Shown here: positions 8,305-15,706 of the stretch, piece by piece
Layout: each line of letters opens with the position of its first letter
Position numbering within the stretch: position 1 is the first letter of the stretch
NCBI GenBank assembly: GCA_031082425.1
Contig: JAVHLB010000011.1
Span: forward strand, 22,878-76,928
DNA from: Candidatus Edwardsbacteria bacterium
GTDB lineage: Bacteria > Edwardsbacteria > AC1 > EtOH8
DNA: 54,051 nt
Direction of reading: 5' to 3'
The notes under the pieces: model-generated
Databases searched by the model: none
The model's input: the letters and a program-made list of their open reading frames with translations, nothing else
Told to the model about the DNA's origin: nothing
Made by a program: the position numbers and the translations under genes

Positions 8305-8310
8305 TCTTAA

Positions 8311-8338
8311 GCCGGGAGTAACCTCCCGGCTTTCTTTT
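8311..8338 (+). terminator. Terminator after the tRNA-Phe 3' fragment
   Basis: The stem GCCGGGAG/CTCCCGGC with loop TAAC is followed by TTTCTTTT. The 29-nt segment containing this hairpin (8303-8331) is repeated exactly at 8512-8540. Confidence 0.8.
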
Positions 8339-8376
8339 ATGAGTCAGATTTTTATAGGTTGTGTTTTTGGCAGTTC

Positions 8377-8454
8377 CCAGCCGGCAGTAATGATATACTA
8401 CAAAGCGACGGCTGATCCGCCGCCGGATGGCAGGACAGTGATGCGGCTGGCGGA
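8377..8454 (+). repeat. 78-nt palindromic element in a tRNA-Phe T-loop copy
   Basis: The insertion has CCAGCC at its left end and GGCTGG near its right end. The core is GATCCGCCGC (8414-8423), 31 nt from the right end, which reads GGCGGA. The element at 53300-53374 in a tRNA-Gly copy has the same core, the same 31-nt spacing, the same right end and the same insertion point. GCTGATCC (8411-8418) also pairs with GGATCAGC (8505-8512), beyond the tRNA piece. Confidence 0.7.
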
Positions 8455-8466
8455 AACTCTGTCCCG

Positions 8467-8511
8467 AGCCTGTCCGCCGTACCCCGCTGTTGGCGGGGGC
8501 AGGAGGATCAG
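8467..8511 (+). repeat. 45-nt GC-rich insertion in the acceptor end of the split tRNA-Phe copy
   Basis: This GC-rich stretch contains CCCCGC-TGTTG-GCGGGG, a 6-bp hairpin, flanked by CCTGTCC and GGCAGG. It replaces the TGGCAC of the tRNA acceptor end. Its right end GGATCAG pairs with CTGATCC of the first insertion, so both may belong to one larger folded element. Confidence 0.55.
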
Positions 8512-8600
8512 CATCTTAAGCCGGGAGTAACCTCCCGGCTCTATTATTTTGGGTAATAAACGGCCTGTGTTGGCCTATAAAAAAACGCCAACAGGACAAT

Positions 8601-8629
8601 ATTTTACGCCACATCGCGACCCGTAAAAT
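8601..8629. promoter_or_regulatory. Inverted repeat upstream of the outer-membrane protein promoter (possible operator)
   Basis: ATTTTACG and CGTAAAAT form a perfect 8-bp inverted repeat with a 13-nt spacer. The half-site centres are 21 nt apart, about two helical turns. It ends 23 nt before the -35 box of a consensus promoter, a usual place for an activator. No terminator-like T-run follows it directly. No regulator can be assigned. Confidence 0.5.
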
Positions 8630-8652
8630 GTATAATTTTTTACCCTTTTAGA

Positions 8653-8681
8653 TTGACAGAGCAGGCCCATAATAGTATAAT
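8653..8681 (+). promoter_or_regulatory. Consensus sigma-70 promoter for the outer-membrane protein gene
   Basis: TTGACA and TATAAT are both perfect consensus, separated by 17 nt. Transcription should start near 8688, giving a leader of about 55 nt to the ATG at 8743. This suggests high basal expression. Confidence 0.85.
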
Positions 8682-8742
8682 TTTAAAGGTTAGGCAGACA
8701 CTCTGTAATCTATAAAACAGCAATAATTTAAGGAGAAACAAA

Positions 8743-10062
8743 ATGGCTAAAAGGATCTCGGCTCTCTTGGCGGTTTTAATGATTATTTCGGCATCTTTTG
8801 CCCTGGCCCAGACCGAGGAACCGGCCGACCAGACGGCTGCCACCGGCGGTTTTGCCGCCCAGATGATGGGCGGGCTGGGAGTGGTGATGATAGACGGCGA
8901 CCTGTACTATCGGGTCCAGCTGGTTCCGGAGCTCTCGTTCTCCAAGATCGGCCTGGGACTGGATGTGGACCTGCTGTTCAACAACGACGGCATCCGCAAG
9001 GAGGACTGGACCCCCAAGAGCCGCTGGGTGCGTATCATCCGTTATGCCCGCTGGGGGCAGAAGCATGACGTATTTTATATCCGGCTGGGGGCGCTGGACG
9101 CCGCCACTTTGGGGCACGGCTCCATCATGTACCGTTACGGCAACCAGGTCAACGATGCCGACCGCAAGATAGGCATGGAACTGGACCTGGACTTCGGCAG
9201 GGCCGGGTTCGAAACGGTGGTGTCCAACTTCGGGCGGGCCGAGATCTACGGCGGCCGGGGCTACGTGCGGCCGCTTAAATCCACCGGGATACCGATCATC
9301 AAGAATTTCGAGGTAGGCGCGACGGTAGCCAGCGACCTGGACCCCGACCAGAGATCGGGGACTGACGACGGGGTAACGGTGTTCGGATTCGATCTGGGCC
9401 TGCCGATCATCAACACCAGCCTGCTTTATACCCAGCTGTATTACGACTTTGCCAAGATCAAGAGTTTCGGCTCCGGCAATGTGGTGGGCATCTCGGCCGA
9501 TCTTAAATTTCCCGGTGATATCCTGGTATTGTCCTCCAAGCTGGAGCAGAGATTTTTGGGCCCCCGCTACCTGCCCCAGTATTTCGATCGTTTCTATGAG
9601 GTGGAGCGCTATCAGTTGTTCGACACCATTCCGGTCTGGAAAAGCTATGTGCTTAATTCCATGACAGAATCCCGCAACGGGACCTACGGCGAGCTGGCAG
9701 CCACCCTGGTGGGCAAGCTGACCATTCTGGGAAGCTACCAGGCCATTCACAAGGTGCCCTACAGCGGGATGCTGCATTTCGGCACCGACCTGTCGAAATT
9801 GATCCCCAACAACAAGATGGAGATCCGGGCGGCCTACGATCAGACCCATATAAATTCTGGCAAGGATCTGTTCACCAACAACGAGAACACCCTGGTGACG
9901 GTGGAGGGCGGCTACCAGGTGTATTCCCATGTGATGCTGTACCTGACCTACCTGAAGACCTACGAAAAGATCACCCAGGATGATGCCGGCAACACCATTC
10001 CGGCCTACTTTAAGTCGGTGGAGAAGTTCTCGCCCCGGCTGGCGGTCAAGTTCAGCTTTTAA
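8743..10062 (+). CDS. Outer-membrane beta-barrel protein of unknown family
   Basis: 439 aa. There is a clear signal peptide (residues 1-22, ending FALAQ), then alternating hydrophobic and polar strands rich in Tyr, Gly and Asp. The protein ends in RLAVKFSF with a C-terminal Phe, typical of barrel proteins inserted by BamA. The segment RWVRIIRYARWGQKHDVFYIRLG and the repeated LGL/YG patterns resemble porin-like surface proteins, but I do not recognise a named family. AAGGAG lies 7 nt before the ATG. A perfect sigma-70 promoter and an inverted repeat sit upstream, so it is probably an abundant and regulated surface protein. Confidence 0.75.
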   Translation: MAKRISALLAVLMIISASFALAQTEEPADQTAATGGFAAQMMGGLGVVMIDGDLYYRVQLVPELSFSKIGLGLDVDLLFNNDGIRKEDWTPKSRWVRIIRYARWGQKHDVFYIRLGALDAATLGHGSIMYRYGNQVNDADRKIGMELDLDFGRAGFETVVSNFGRAEIYGGRGYVRPLKSTGIPIIKNFEVGATVASDLDPDQRSGTDDGVTVFGFDLGLPIINTSLLYTQLYYDFAKIKSFGSGNVVGISADLKFPGDILVLSSKLEQRFLGPRYLPQYFDRFYEVERYQLFDTIPVWKSYVLNSMTESRNGTYGELAATLVGKLTILGSYQAIHKVPYSGMLHFGTDLSKLIPNNKMEIRAAYDQTHINSGKDLFTNNENTLVTVEGGYQVYSHVMLYLTYLKTYEKITQDDAGNTIPAYFKSVEKFSPRLAVKFSF

Positions 10063-10095
10063 ATTCCGACCCAGCGGTCATCGTCTTCCATAAAG

Positions 10096-10833
10096 ATGAA
10101 TGCCATGTACCGGCATATAAGTTCTTTTTTCGGCAGCCTGGCGGATTTCGTCTTTCCTCCCTTTTGCAGTCACTGTCACCGGAGGACCTCGGAAGGGCTG
10201 GTGGGCGGGATCTGCCGGGGCTGCTGGTCCTTGGTCAAAAAATGGCAGGACGGGCAGTGCCAGCGCTGCGGCCAGCCGGTGGCTGAAGCCGGATCCCTAT
10301 GCCGGCATTGTCTGATCCCCGAATGGTCCTGCAGCGATATCAAGACCATCGGGCCTTTCGAGGCCCCGCTGTCCGAGGCCGTTCATAGGCTCAAATATTC
10401 GGATGCCAAGAGCGTATCCCGCCGGCTGGGGGCCATGATGGCCGATATTGCTGCCAGCGAGGAAAAATATAAAAAGGCCGACATGGTTTTGGCGGTTCCC
10501 TTGCATAATGCCAGAAAAAGGGAGCGGGGCTACAACCAGGCACAATTGCTGGCCGACCAACTGGGCAAGGTTCTTAAGATTCCGGCTCATCACGACATAA
10601 TTTTCAGGGCCCGGCACACCAGATCCCAGACCACCCTGAACAAGGAGGAAAGACTCCGCAATGTCGAGGGAATATTCAAAGTGAAATCTCCGGAGAAGAT
10701 AAGAGACAAGACCATCATTCTGATTGATGATGTATTGACCACCGGGGCCACCATCGGCTCCTGTGGTCAATCTCTTATGAAGGCCGGCGCCAAGCGGATA
10801 CTGGCCATGACCGCGGCCGCCGCCCCGCTGTGA
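10096..10833 (+). CDS. comF: ComF-family phosphoribosyltransferase-like protein
   Basis: 245 aa. The N-terminus is a double zinc ribbon: CSHCHRR and CRGC, then CQRCGQP and CRHC. The C-terminal half is a type I phosphoribosyltransferase fold with the PRPP-binding loop IILIDDVLTTGATIGS. The ERGYNQAQLLA and RSQTTLNKEERLRNV motifs are the usual ComF signatures. ComF helps DNA uptake and handling of incoming single strands in naturally competent bacteria, although many non-competent genomes keep it. No other competence genes are in view. It starts 33 nt after the outer-membrane gene and may be read through from it. Confidence 0.9.
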   Translation: MNAMYRHISSFFGSLADFVFPPFCSHCHRRTSEGLVGGICRGCWSLVKKWQDGQCQRCGQPVAEAGSLCRHCLIPEWSCSDIKTIGPFEAPLSEAVHRLKYSDAKSVSRRLGAMMADIAASEEKYKKADMVLAVPLHNARKRERGYNQAQLLADQLGKVLKIPAHHDIIFRARHTRSQTTLNKEERLRNVEGIFKVKSPEKIRDKTIILIDDVLTTGATIGSCGQSLMKAGAKRILAMTAAAAPL

Positions 10834-10834
10834 C

Positions 10835-10886
10835 GACCTCACCCTACCCTCTCCTAATGCATTAGGAGAGGGGCAGGGGAGAGGTC
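10835..10886. repeat. Imperfect palindromic intergenic element (C-rich/G-rich hairpin)
   Basis: GACCTC at the left pairs with GAGGTC at the right. The centre (10847-10872) is a perfect 26-nt palindrome starting CCCTCTCC and ending GGAGAGGG. Similar C-rich-then-G-rich hairpins occur at 45493-45553, 47150-47224 and 53103-53156. It lies right after comF and could also act as a transcription stop, though no T-run follows. About 25 nt further on, ATTCCCGT..ACGGGAATCCAGG is a fragment of another common intergenic repeat, seen more fully at 24254-24310. Confidence 0.7.
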
Positions 10887-10961
10887 AGATAACGCAAAGG
10901 GTTCATTATGTAATTCCCGTGCCGACGGGAATCCAGGCGGATAATAAACGCCCGATTTCGG

Positions 10962-10990
10962 TTGACATGCCCGTAAGGTAGTGCTAAACT
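10962..10990 (+). promoter_or_regulatory. Promoter for the phosphofructokinase fusion gene
   Basis: TTGACA and TAAACT are separated by 17 nt. The predicted start falls near 10997, which rules out the TTG at 10996 as start codon and favours the ATG at 11020. The same TTGACA-17-TAAACT pair occurs at 51332-51360. Confidence 0.65.
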
Positions 10991-11019
10991 AAAATTTGAC
11001 AGTTGATAAGGGGTCAGCA

Positions 11020-13104
11020 ATGAAAGAAATATCCATCCTGCAGAAACACCGCTCAAATTACCAGCCCAAACTGCCTCCGGTTTTCATCCAGAAAGAGACA
11101 TCGGTCAAAGTGCGGGAGGGGGAGCAGGCGGAGCCGCAGTCCGACCAGAAAGCCGTCAACGAAAGATTTCCCAGGACCTACGGGCTTCCCTTACTGACCT
11201 TTGAGACCACCGGGAAGGCCGAACTTCCGGCCGTCAATGTGGGGGTGGTGCTTTCCGGCGGGCAGGCCCCCGGCGGGCACAATGTCATCGCCGGGCTGTT
11301 CGATGCCCTGAAGCAATTCAACCAGCAGAGCCAGCTCTACGGCTTTCTGGAGGGCCCCGGCGGGCTGATAGATAATAAGCAGCTGCTGCTGACCGAAGAG
11401 ATCATAGACCAGTACCGCAACACCGGGGGGTTCGATATCATCGGCTCGGGACGCACCAAACTGGAGAAGCAGGCGCAGTTCGACCAGGCGGCCGCCACCT
11501 GCCGCTCGGCCGGGATCGGGGCCATAGTGATCATCGGCGGCGACGACTCCAACACCAACGCCGCCATGCTGGCGGAGTATTTTCTGCAGAAGGACATCGA
11601 TATAAAGGTGGTCGGCTGCCCCAAGACCATCGACGGCGACCTGAAGAATAAGCAGGTCGAGATCTCCTTCGGATTCGACACCGCCACCAAGGTCTACTGC
11701 GAACTGCTGGGCAACATCCAGCGGGACGACCAGTCGGCCAAGAAATACTGGCACTTCATCCGGGTGATGGGCCGGGCGGCCTCGCATATCGCCCTGGAAT
11801 GCGCCCTGCAATGCCATCCCAACATCACCATCATCTCCGAGGAGGTGGCCGAGCAGGGCCAGCGGCTTAAGGAGATTGTGGAATACATCGCCGGGGTGGT
11901 CCGGGACCGCTCCCGGAACGGCATGGATTACGGGGTGGTGGTGATCCCCGAGGGGCTGATAGAATTCATCCCGGAGATCAAAAAGCTGATCGCCGAGCTC
12001 AACGACCTGATGGCCGAGCACAAGGATTATTTCAACGTCCTGACCACCCCGGAGGACAAGCACCAGTTCATCAACAAGAACCTGACCGCCCAGTCGGCCC
12101 AGGCTTTCGCTTCGATCCCCCAGGAGATCCAGTGGCAATTATTGGAGGATCGCGACCCCCACGGCAACGTCCAGGTGTCCCGGATCGAGACCGAGAAACT
12201 GCTGATCGACATGGTGGGAGACCTGCTGCGGGAATGGAGGGCCGAGGGAAAATTCTCCGGCAAATTCAGCCCCCAGAACCATTTCTTCGGCTACGAGGGG
12301 CGGTGCGCCGCGCCCTCCAATTTCGACGCCGACTACAGCTACAGCCTGGGCTATGCCGCGGCGGCCCTGGCGACCTGCGGCAAGACCGGCTATATGGCCC
12401 AGATCGCCAATCTGGCCGAGCCTCCGGGCAACTGGGTGGCGGGCGGCATTCCCCTGACCATGATGATGAACCTGGAGCGGCGGCAGGGCAGGGATGTTCC
12501 GGTGATCAGGAAGGCCCTGGTGAACCTGAACGGCGGACCGTTCAGGGAATTCGCCCGGCAGCGGGATGGCTGGGCCAAGGGCAACGACTACATCTATCCC
12601 GGGCCGATCCAGTATTTCGGGCCGGCCGAGGTCTGCGACCGCAGTACCATGACCCTGGCGCTGGAGCAGGGCGAGGACATTCTGAATATCCTGCAGGGCC
12701 TGGATGTCCTGCGGGACTCCGATGTCTTTTCAGGGCTGGGGCCGGAGGCCATCATCCGTCTGTTAAGCCTGGTGCAAAGGCTGTACATCAAGCCCGGGCA
12801 GATGGTCATCCGGCGGGGCGAACTGGGGCAGTGCTTCTACATCGTGATGGACGGCGAGCTGGAGGTGATGGGCAAGGACGACAAGACCCCGGTGGCCACC
12901 CTCAGGAAGGGCGATCCCTTCGGGGAGATCGCCCTGCTGACCGACGTGCCCCGGACCGCCAACGTGGTGGCCAAAACCGACGGCAGCGTGCTGTTTTTGG
13001 ACTCCTACAGCTTCAAGGATTTTCTGGCCGAATTCGGCAATCTGGGGGACAAACTGGAGAAGCTGGGGGCGGAGAGACTGAAGGAGTTAAAAGAGAAAGA
13101 GTAA
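11020..13104 (+). CDS. PPi-type 6-phosphofructokinase fused to a C-terminal cyclic-nucleotide-binding domain
   Basis: 694 aa; ATG with AAGGGG upstream. Residues about 70-555 form a long-type phosphofructokinase. GGDDSNTNA (173-181) and PKTIDGDL (201-208) carry the Asp and Lys that mark PPi-dependent enzymes instead of the Gly residues of ATP enzymes. It would phosphorylate fructose 6-phosphate reversibly using pyrophosphate. From about residue 568 there is a complete cNMP-binding domain: DVFSGLGPEAIIRLL, IRRGELGQCFYIVMDGELEV and the phosphate-binding cassette FGEIALLTDVPRTANVV (about 634-650), including the Arg that contacts cyclic phosphate. Plain PPi-PFKs of this type are about 540-560 aa, so the extra domain suggests allosteric control by a cyclic nucleotide. 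It heads a run of glycolytic genes with aldolase and GAPDH. Confidence 0.9.
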   Translation: MKEISILQKHRSNYQPKLPPVFIQKETSVKVREGEQAEPQSDQKAVNERFPRTYGLPLLTFETTGKAELPAVNVGVVLSGGQAPGGHNVIAGLFDALKQFNQQSQLYGFLEGPGGLIDNKQLLLTEEIIDQYRNTGGFDIIGSGRTKLEKQAQFDQAAATCRSAGIGAIVIIGGDDSNTNAAMLAEYFLQKDIDIKVVGCPKTIDGDLKNKQVEISFGFDTATKVYCELLGNIQRDDQSAKKYWHFIRVMGRAASHIALECALQCHPNITIISEEVAEQGQRLKEIVEYIAGVVRDRSRNGMDYGVVVIPEGLIEFIPEIKKLIAELNDLMAEHKDYFNVLTTPEDKHQFINKNLTAQSAQAFASIPQEIQWQLLEDRDPHGNVQVSRIETEKLLIDMVGDLLREWRAEGKFSGKFSPQNHFFGYEGRCAAPSNFDADYSYSLGYAAAALATCGKTGYMAQIANLAEPPGNWVAGGIPLTMMMNLERRQGRDVPVIRKALVNLNGGPFREFARQRDGWAKGNDYIYPGPIQYFGPAEVCDRSTMTLALEQGEDILNILQGLDVLRDSDVFSGLGPEAIIRLLSLVQRLYIKPGQMVIRRGELGQCFYIVMDGELEVMGKDDKTPVATLRKGDPFGEIALLTDVPRTANVVAKTDGSVLFLDSYSFKDFLAEFGNLGDKLEKLGAERLKELKEKE

Positions 13105-13177
13105 AAGCCACAAAAGTTTTAAAGTTGAAAAGGATAAAGAGGTTCAAACTGTTTAAAGGGTTGAAAAAGTTTAAGGG
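13105..13177 (+). repeat. Purine-rich low-complexity spacer
   Basis: An AAAGTTTTAAAG / TTGAAAAGG / GGTTCAAACT / GTTTAAAGG / TTGAAAAAG series forms an irregular short-period repeat between the phosphofructokinase stop and the next gene. It ends in AAGGG, which serves as ribosome binding site for the gene at 13186. No promoter was recognised. Confidence 0.4.
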
Positions 13178-13185
13178 ATAATAGT

Positions 13186-14436
13186 ATGAAGAAAATGGCT
13201 TTAGTGTTGTTAATTACTTTGCTAACATGTGTTGCAGCCAAAGCCCAAAAGCTGACCGTCTCGGTGATGGACTTGAATGTTACCGAAGGGCTTTCCGGTA
13301 AGGAAGTGATGATGCTTACCGATAAGCTGTTGAACGAGTTTGTGACGGCTGGTATTTTCAAGGTCGTGGAAAGAAGCAAACGCGATGAAATATTGAAAGA
13401 GCAGGGCTTTCAGCAAAGTGGGGCCTGCGACCAAGGGGCCTGTTTGGTTGAAGCCGGACAATTGTTAGGTGTGCAAAAGATGGTGGGTGGCACCATTGGC
13501 AAGCTGGGAAACGTCTTTGCAGTGGAATTGCGGGTTATGGATGTTAAGACAGGGGTGATTGATCAGGCGTTTTCGCGAAAATATACTGGGAACGTATCTA
13601 ATCTGCTAGATGCTATGAAAGAGGCCGCTTTTGAATTTTCAGGAATAAGGGCACAAACGTCTTCTATGGCAAACACAGGACAAAACAACAGCCCAAAGAT
13701 GACTTTAATGCAAAAAAATGAACAGGGATGCAATGAATACCGCAATGAAAAAGACGGATCGATCCTTGTAGAAATTCCAGCCGGTGAGTTTTTAATGGGA
13801 AGCAAATACGCGAGGCCTGAACACAAAGTATATTTGGATACATTTTACATCGGTAAATACGAAGTGACGGTGGGCCAATATAAAATATTTTGCAATGCTA
13901 CAGGGCAGACTATGCCTGAACAAGAAGGATGGGATGATAGAGACGATTATCCGGTATCCGGCATAAGCTGGCATGACGCCAAAGCCTACTGTAAATGGGC
14001 GGGTTTGCGGTTGCCAACAGAAGCGGAATGGGAGAAAGCGGCCCGGGGAACTGATGGCAGGATGTATCCTTGGGGCAATACTTGGGACGCCAGCAAATGT
14101 AACAGTTCCGAAAATGCGGATAATTATCCCAATACTTCCCCAGTTGGTAGTTTCTCCAGCGGCGTATCGCCCTACGGTTGTTTTGATATGGCGGGCAATC
14201 TCTGGGAATGGTGTGCTGATTGGTATGGTGGCAAATACGATAAAAAAATGACAAGTAGGAACCCGACAGGTCCATCGTCAGGGATATACCGTGTGCTTCG
14301 AGGCGGCAGCTATTTTGACAGCGGAAGTAATAGGGAGGAAACATACTGCGTTGCGTATCATTTGGGGTGCAAGTCTGGTGATAATCACAATAGCAATGGA
14401 TTCCGGGTCTCTAGAAAAAACAAATCTGATAGTTGA
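13186..14436 (+). CDS. Exported CsgG-like / SUMF1 (formylglycine-generating-enzyme-like) fusion protein
   Basis: 416 aa with a signal peptide (about 1-21). Residues about 22-150 resemble CsgG/curli-assembly proteins: LTVSVMDLNVTEGLS, LLNEFVTAGIFKVVERSKRD and LLGVQKMVGGTIGKLG. Residues about 180-412 are an SUMF1/FGE-sulfatase domain: VEIPAGEFLMGS, GKYEVTVGQYK, LRLPTEAEWEKAARG, YPWGN, GNLWEWCADWYG, RVLRGGSY and GFRVSR. The paired cysteines of true formylglycine-generating enzymes are not in the usual positions (here ETYC and HLGC), so sulfatase maturation is unlikely; a binding or structural role fits better. Base composition is clearly more AT-rich than in the glycolytic genes on both sides, suggesting acquisition or fast evolution. 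AAGGG lies upstream of the start. Confidence 0.85.
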   Translation: MKKMALVLLITLLTCVAAKAQKLTVSVMDLNVTEGLSGKEVMMLTDKLLNEFVTAGIFKVVERSKRDEILKEQGFQQSGACDQGACLVEAGQLLGVQKMVGGTIGKLGNVFAVELRVMDVKTGVIDQAFSRKYTGNVSNLLDAMKEAAFEFSGIRAQTSSMANTGQNNSPKMTLMQKNEQGCNEYRNEKDGSILVEIPAGEFLMGSKYARPEHKVYLDTFYIGKYEVTVGQYKIFCNATGQTMPEQEGWDDRDDYPVSGISWHDAKAYCKWAGLRLPTEAEWEKAARGTDGRMYPWGNTWDASKCNSSENADNYPNTSPVGSFSSGVSPYGCFDMAGNLWEWCADWYGGKYDKKMTSRNPTGPSSGIYRVLRGGSYFDSGSNREETYCVAYHLGCKSGDNHNSNGFRVSRKNKSDS

Positions 14437-14544
14437 TGATATTATAAAACGCACCCGTGACTACATTGTCAAAAGAAAAGTTATGTGGGTTGTTTTGAAG
14501 TAAAACAAGTTTTTATAATCTTTAACATATAGCAGGAGGATATC

Positions 14545-15465
14545 ATGCCGTTAGTCGGAACCCGCGAGATGTTCAAAAAGGCCTATGACGGCGGCTATGC
14601 CATCGGGGCCTTCAACGTCAACAACATGGAGCTGCTGCAGGCCATCGTGGATGCCGGCACCGAGGAGCGTTCCCCGCTGATCCTGCAGGTATCGGCCGGA
14701 GCCCGCAAATACGCCCGTCAGGAATACCTGATCCACCTGGTCCAGGCGGCCATGGAGACCACCGACATCCCGGTGGCCCTGCACCTGGACCACGGCGACA
14801 GCTTCGAACTCTGTAAAGCCTGCGTGGACGGCGGCTTCTCATCCGTCATGATCGACGCCTCGCATTTCCCCTTCGAGGATAACGTGGCCCTCACCAAAAA
14901 AGTGGTGGACTACGCCCACGCCAAGGGGGTGCCGGTGGAGGCCGAGCTGGGCAAGCTGACCTCCACCTCCGACGAGCCGGGGGCCCGGGAGGCGGTGTAC
15001 ACCGACCCGGACGAGGTGGTCGAATTCGTCAAACAGACCGGATGCGATTCGCTGGCCATCTCCATCGGGACCTCCCACGGGGCATACAAATTCAAGGGCG
15101 AGGCCACCCTGGACTTCCCGCGCCTAGAAAAGATCCAAAACCTGCTGCCGGGATATCCCATAGTGCTGCACGGGGCCTCTTCGGTTCCGGCCGAGCTGGT
15201 GGATATCTGCAACAAATACGGCGGCAAACTGCCGGGCACCCGCGGGGTGCCGGAGGAATTCCTGGCCCGGGCCGCCAAGATGGCGGTCTGCAAGATCAAC
15301 GTGGACACCGACCTGAGGATCGCCATGACCGGGGCCATCCGTAAGGCTTTTGCCGAGAACCCCTCGGAGTTCGATCCCCGCAAGTACCTGGGTCCGGCCC
15401 GGGAGGCGGTCAAGCAGGTGGTCAAGGGCAAGGTCAAGCTGTTCGGCTGCGCCGGGAAGGCATAG
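14545..15465 (+). CDS. fba: Class II fructose-bisphosphate aldolase
   Basis: 306 aa. It cleaves fructose 1,6-bisphosphate into dihydroxyacetone phosphate and glyceraldehyde 3-phosphate using a divalent metal. AFNVNNMELLQA starts the barrel. VALHLDHGDS supplies Asp82 and metal ligand His83. EAELGKL holds the conserved Glu of strand 5, AISIGTSHGAYKF the second metal His, and IVLHGASS the third. KINVDTDLRIA binds phosphate. Length is normal for the short class IIA/B enzymes. AGGAGG lies 7 nt before the ATG. It follows the phosphofructokinase in the same direction, with the unrelated SUMF1 gene in between. Confidence 0.95.
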   Translation: MPLVGTREMFKKAYDGGYAIGAFNVNNMELLQAIVDAGTEERSPLILQVSAGARKYARQEYLIHLVQAAMETTDIPVALHLDHGDSFELCKACVDGGFSSVMIDASHFPFEDNVALTKKVVDYAHAKGVPVEAELGKLTSTSDEPGAREAVYTDPDEVVEFVKQTGCDSLAISIGTSHGAYKFKGEATLDFPRLEKIQNLLPGYPIVLHGASSVPAELVDICNKYGGKLPGTRGVPEEFLARAAKMAVCKINVDTDLRIAMTGAIRKAFAENPSEFDPRKYLGPAREAVKQVVKGKVKLFGCAGKA

Positions 15466-15490
15466 AATACTGGAAATATCGGTGGTTGTC

Positions 15491-15583
15491 GAGTGCCCCG
15501 CCGGTCCTCGATACGGCCGGACTGCAAATTATTACCCCGCATAGAATTGCCGGCCACTCGGCCAACGGCGGGGCCTATCGAGA
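15491..15583. repeat. Long imperfect inverted repeat between aldolase and RF1-like genes
   Basis: GCCCCGCCG (15495-15503) pairs perfectly with CGGCGGGGC (15566-15574). Further CCGGCC and CTCGAT/ATCGAG elements lie nearby, giving a large but gapped hairpin in the 240-nt gap. No T-run follows. A similar CCGGCC/CTCGAT-rich hairpin occurs between two tRNAs at 52927-52986. It may be an intergenic repeat or an mRNA processing or stability element. Confidence 0.5.
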
Positions 15584-15631
15584 TAACCGGCCGATACATA
15601 CATTGAATAAAACAATATATTTTAAGGAGGA

Positions 15632-15652
15632 ATGATATTGGGCGACAATTAA
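15632..15652 (+). other. Possible 6-codon leader ORF with a strong ribosome binding site
   Basis: AAGGAGG (15624-15630) is followed almost at once by ATG ATA TTG GGC GAC AAT TAA. An alternative TTG start at 15638 has better spacing. Either reading gives a peptide of 4 to 6 residues, ending 54 nt before the RF1-like gene. It could be a leader peptide, a relic start, or chance. Confidence 0.25.
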
Positions 15653-15706
15653 CGTCCTTTTAGACTATCTGAATCAACCAGTAAACTAAAAAGGAGCGTG
15701 AACATC

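Larger units (their letters stand above)
8369..8540 (+). pseudogene. Third copy of the tRNA-Phe 3' end, split by two insertions
   Basis: Reading along the strand, GGCAGTTC (8369-8376), AACTCTGTCCCG (8455-8466) and a 29-nt tail with terminator (8512-8540) are consecutive pieces of the tRNA-Phe T-arm, acceptor strand and downstream terminator. They are separated by 78 nt and 45 nt of foreign sequence. The first break lies exactly between T-loop positions C56 and A57. The CGTGGCACC acceptor end is mostly lost at the second break. Confidence 0.7.

Noticed and set aside
13105..13185. Possible CRISPR or tandem repeat array in the AT/purine-rich spacer
   Set aside because: The short units differ in length and sequence, no regular spacer pattern exists, and no cas genes are near. 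No CRISPR array was seen anywhere in the window.
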